From Shewanella sp. OPT22 (GTDB lineage Bacteria > Pseudomonadota > Gammaproteobacteria > Enterobacterales > Shewanellaceae), in assembly GCF_004168585.1 (NCBI RefSeq), contig NZ_PGVH01000005.1, positions 1-64,000 on the forward strand: a stretch of DNA of 64,000 bases. The letters are read 5' to 3'. Each line of letters begins with the position of its first letter. Positions within the stretch are counted from its first letter, which is position 1. A model generated the notes under the pieces. The model saw only the letters and a list, made by a program, of their open reading frames with translations. It was not told the DNA's origin and did not search any database. Shown piece after piece: positions 61,810-64,000 of the stretch. The translations under genes were made by a program, and so were the position numbers.

Positions 61810-62334
61810 GTGACTACAATCGTATCAGTACGCCGTAATAATCAAGTTGTTATTGCAGGTGACGGACAAGTTTCATTAGGCAATACCGTAATGAAAGGTA
61901 ATGCCAAAAAGGTCCGCCGTTTATATCATGAAAAAGTATTAGCAGGTTTCGCTGGCGGTACCGCTGATGCGTTCACGCTGTTTGAACGTTTCGAAGCGAA
62001 ACTAGAAATGCACCAAGGACATTTATTACGTTCAGCCGTTGAGTTAGCCAAAGATTGGCGAACCGATCGCATGCTACGCAAACTCGAAGCTATGTTGGTT
62101 GTGGCGAACGAAGAAAGTTCATTGATCATCACCGGTAATGGTGATGTTGTGCAACCAGAACACGATTTAGTTGCCATTGGTTCAGGTGGTAATTTTGCTC
62201 AAGCAGCAGCATTGGCTTTGATCGAAAATACGGACTTGAGTGCAAAAGAAATTGCCGAAAAAGCACTGACGATTGCTGGTGATATTTGTGTCTTCACCAA
62301 CCAGCACAAAACAGTTGAAGAATTAAACTACTAA
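61810..62334 (+). CDS. hslV: ATP-dependent protease HslVU, peptidase subunit
   Basis: HslV forms the proteolytic double ring of the HslVU (ClpYQ) machine. The 174-aa protein has the N-terminal threonine nucleophile (TTIVSVRR after Met removal), [22 protein letters not shown] and the [15 protein letters not shown] segment, all typical. The GTG start is preceded by GAGGAAC. Followed by hslU after 18 bases. Confidence 0.97.
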   Translation: MTTIVSVRRNNQVVIAGDGQVSLGNTVMKGNAKKVRRLYHEKVLAGFAGGTADAFTLFERFEAKLEMHQGHLLRSAVELAKDWRTDRMLRKLEAMLVVANEESSLIITGNGDVVQPEHDLVAIGSGGNFAQAAALALIENTDLSAKEIAEKALTIAGDICVFTNQHKTVEELNY

Positions 62335-62352
62335 TCGGAGCGGTATTAGATT

Positions 62353-63678
62353 ATGTCTCAAATGACTCCACGTGAAATTGTTCACGAACTTGATGCACAC
62401 ATTATTGGTCAGCAAAAAGCAAAACGCTCCGTAGCGATTGCCTTACGTAACCGCTGGCGCCGTATGCAATTAGACAGCGATCTTCGTCAAGAGATCACCC
62501 CAAAAAACATCTTGATGATTGGCCCTACTGGTGTCGGTAAAACTGAAATTGCTCGCCGTTTAGCAAAATTAGCAAATGCACCGTTCATCAAGGTAGAAGC
62601 GACAAAATTTACTGAAGTCGGTTATGTCGGTAAAGAAGTCGAGCAAATAATTCGTGACTTGACCGATTCAGCTATCAAGCTGACTCGTGAACAACAAATG
62701 AAGCAAGTTCGCCATCGTGCAGAAGAAGCTGCTGAAGAACGTGTACTCGATGCCTTATTGCCACCAGTCAAAGATGACTGGGATCAAGACAGCAATAAAG
62801 ATTCTTCAACCCGTCAGGTTTTCCGTAAGAAGTTACGTGAAGGACAACTCGATGATAAAGAAATCGAGATTGATGTTGCAGCGCCTCAAGTCGGCGTAGA
62901 GATCATTTCTCCTCCAGGAATGGAAGAAATGACTAACCAGCTTCAGGGCTTATTCCAAAATATGGGACAAACCCCTTCTAAACGTAAGAAGCTGAAGATC
63001 AAAGATGCAATGAAGCAGCTTACTGAAGAAGAAGCGGCGAAATTAGTCAATCAAGATGATTTAAAAGAATCGGCCATCGAGCTGGTTGAACAACACGGTA
63101 TTGTGTTCTTAGACGAGATCGACAAGATTTGTAAGCGTGGCGATACTTCAGGCCCTGATGTGTCTCGTGAAGGTGTGCAACGTGATCTTCTGCCTCTGGT
63201 TGAAGGCTGCACCGTAAATACTAAACACGGCATGGTAAAAACCGATCATATTCTGTTCATTGCGTCAGGTGCATTCCAAATGGCGAAGCCATCAGATCTG
63301 ATCCCAGAACTGCAAGGTCGTTTGCCAATCCGCGTTGAATTAGATGCACTTTCTTCTGATGACTTTAAACGTATTTTGACTGAACCCAATGCGTCGCTTA
63401 CTGAGCAATATGTAGCATTGATGTCTACTGAAGGCGTAACCATTGAATTCGCTGACAGCGGTATTGAAGCCATTGCCAATGCCGCATGGCAAGTGAACGA
63501 ACGTACTGAGAATATCGGTGCGCGTCGTCTCCACACCGTCATGGAGCGCTTGATGGAAGAAATGTCCTATGATGCTTCTGACAAATCGGGTGAGTCACTG
63601 GTGGTTGATGAAGCTTATGTTAAGTCTCACCTAGACAATTTAGTTCAAAATGAAGATCTCAGCCGTTTTGTGCTTTAA
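62353..63678 (+). CDS. hslU: ATP-dependent protease HslVU, ATPase subunit
   Basis: HslU unfolds substrates and feeds them to HslV. The 441-aa AAA+ protein has Walker [10 protein letters not shown] at 56-64, the [14 protein letters not shown] pore segment, Walker [11 protein letters not shown] near 250 and sensor/arginine finger regions ([26 protein letters not shown]). It ends with the C-terminal SRFVL that docks into HslV. Co-transcribed with hslV. Confidence 0.97.
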   Translation: MSQMTPREIVHELDAHIIGQQKAKRSVAIALRNRWRRMQLDSDLRQEITPKNILMIGPTGVGKTEIARRLAKLANAPFIKVEATKFTEVGYVGKEVEQIIRDLTDSAIKLTREQQMKQVRHRAEEAAEERVLDALLPPVKDDWDQDSNKDSSTRQVFRKKLREGQLDDKEIEIDVAAPQVGVEIISPPGMEEMTNQLQGLFQNMGQTPSKRKKLKIKDAMKQLTEEEAAKLVNQDDLKESAIELVEQHGIVFLDEIDKICKRGDTSGPDVSREGVQRDLLPLVEGCTVNTKHGMVKTDHILFIASGAFQMAKPSDLIPELQGRLPIRVELDALSSDDFKRILTEPNASLTEQYVALMSTEGVTIEFADSGIEAIANAAWQVNERTENIGARRLHTVMERLMEEMSYDASDKSGESLVVDEAYVKSHLDNLVQNEDLSRFVL

Positions 63679-63690
63679 TCTAAATATTAT

Positions 63691-63718
63691 CCGTTATGCA
63701 GCCACAGCTGCATAACGG
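63691..63718 (+). terminator. Hairpin after hslU
   Basis: A 12-bp perfect stem (CCGTTATGCAGC and GCTGCATAACGG) with a 4-base loop lies 12 bases after the stop; only TT follows, so read-through into the next gene is likely. Confidence 0.6.
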
Positions 63719-63743
63719 TTATTAAAAGAAAAGAGTACTGACT

Positions 63744-64000
63744 ATGCCTGCACCAAAAGTTACCCAGCTCAAACTCAAACAAAAAAGCCGTTTACTCGTA
63801 ATTGCTTTTGCCGATAACACCGCCGGTGAATTGAGTTGCGAATTTTTACGTGTTCATTCTCCGTCAGCCGAAGTTCAAGGTCACGGCACTCCCATTTTGG
63901 TCACTAATAAGAAACAGGTGAATATCAGCAATATTGAACCCGTGGGTCACTATGGCGTGAAGCTGGTTTTTGATGATGGCCATGATACTGGTATTTACTC
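63744..64000 (+). CDS. DUF971 protein, cut by the window end
   Basis: The first 85 residues of a DUF971 (gamma-butyrobetaine hydroxylase-like N-terminal) protein: KLKQKSRLLVIAFADNTAGELSCEFLRVHSPSAEVQGHG, then VGHYGVKLVFDDGHDTGIYS. In relatives this small gene follows hslU directly, and some members act in iron-sulfur protein assembly. AAGAG precedes the ATG at 63744. The stop lies outside the window. Confidence 0.85.
   Translation, partial: MPAPKVTQLKLKQKSRLLVIAFADNTAGELSCEFLRVHSPSAEVQGHGTPILVTNKKQVNISNIEPVGHYGVKLVFDDGHDTGIY

Noticed and set aside
1-64000. CRISPR array, tRNA or rRNA genes
   Set aside because: No regularly spaced direct repeats and no tRNA-like cloverleaf or rRNA sequence was recognised on reading.

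Overview
The window is 64 kb of gammaproteobacterial chromosome, AT-rich by eye. Gene content and protein style fit the Alteromonadales, most likely Shewanellaceae: the cobA-cysDN-SLC13-cysC cluster, a short PutA without its DNA-binding domain, glnE near a CYTH protein and an SH3-domain YgiM, slyX beside fkpA, LpoB with a COG3014 lipoprotein, and hslVU followed by a DUF971 gene. A Parashewanella-like lineage is possible but is inference. No tRNA, rRNA, CRISPR array, complete insertion sequence or prophage was seen.

Layout. 0-8.3 kb: a signal peptidase I, an ECF-like sigma factor with a membrane tail translationally coupled to a secreted alpha/beta hydrolase, a second secreted hydrolase, and a giant membrane protein of unknown role. 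8.3-23.3 kb: glnE, then a PspA/YjfI-YjfK-YjfL membrane-stress island (lipoprotein, DUF350, spermidine-synthase-like membrane protein, DUF2170, PspA, a 56-aa membrane peptide, DUF2491, a tandem ribbon-helix-helix-like protein, a K+ channel), an orphan VpsT/CsgD-like LuxR regulator, a CYTH phosphatase, the DUF47-Pit phosphate transporter pair and YgiM. 23.3-35.2 kb: putA flanked by two orphan genes, an isochorismatase, tcdA, a SieB-like protein, a DUF3149 peptide, yacL, fkpA, slyX, a second peptide deformylase and two cell-envelope lipoproteins. 35.4-45 kb: an M1 aminopeptidase lipoprotein, a phosphoribosyltransferase, a PhoD-type phosphatase, a TIGR03899 protein, an effector-like gene with a probable frameshift and a porin. 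45-61.6 kb: assimilatory sulfate reduction in two operons (cobA-cysD-cysN-permease-cysC and cysJ-cysI-cysH) around pldA, ampG, a cyclophilin and yajG. 61.8-64 kb: heat-shock protease hslVU and the start of a DUF971 gene.

How the parts work together. The PspA island appears to be a regulon. A perfect palindrome GACATAWTATGTC occurs three times at its two main promoters, and the island encodes a small RHH-like protein that could bind it. The two sulfate operons share a 24-bp box in front of their first genes that resembles a CysB site; together they take up sulfate, activate it to PAPS, reduce it to sulfide and make siroheme precursor for CysI. The CYTH, DUF47 and Pit genes form a phosphate-related group.

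Most notable for follow-up: the palindrome regulon with its candidate regulator; the split effector-like gene with a Ulp1/C48-like His-Asp-Gln-Cys pattern; a MITE-like repeat present in long and short forms; a nested-stem RNA candidate at 30177-30242; structured leaders before putA and the phosphate operon; and two small membrane-peptide genes (56 and 45 aa).
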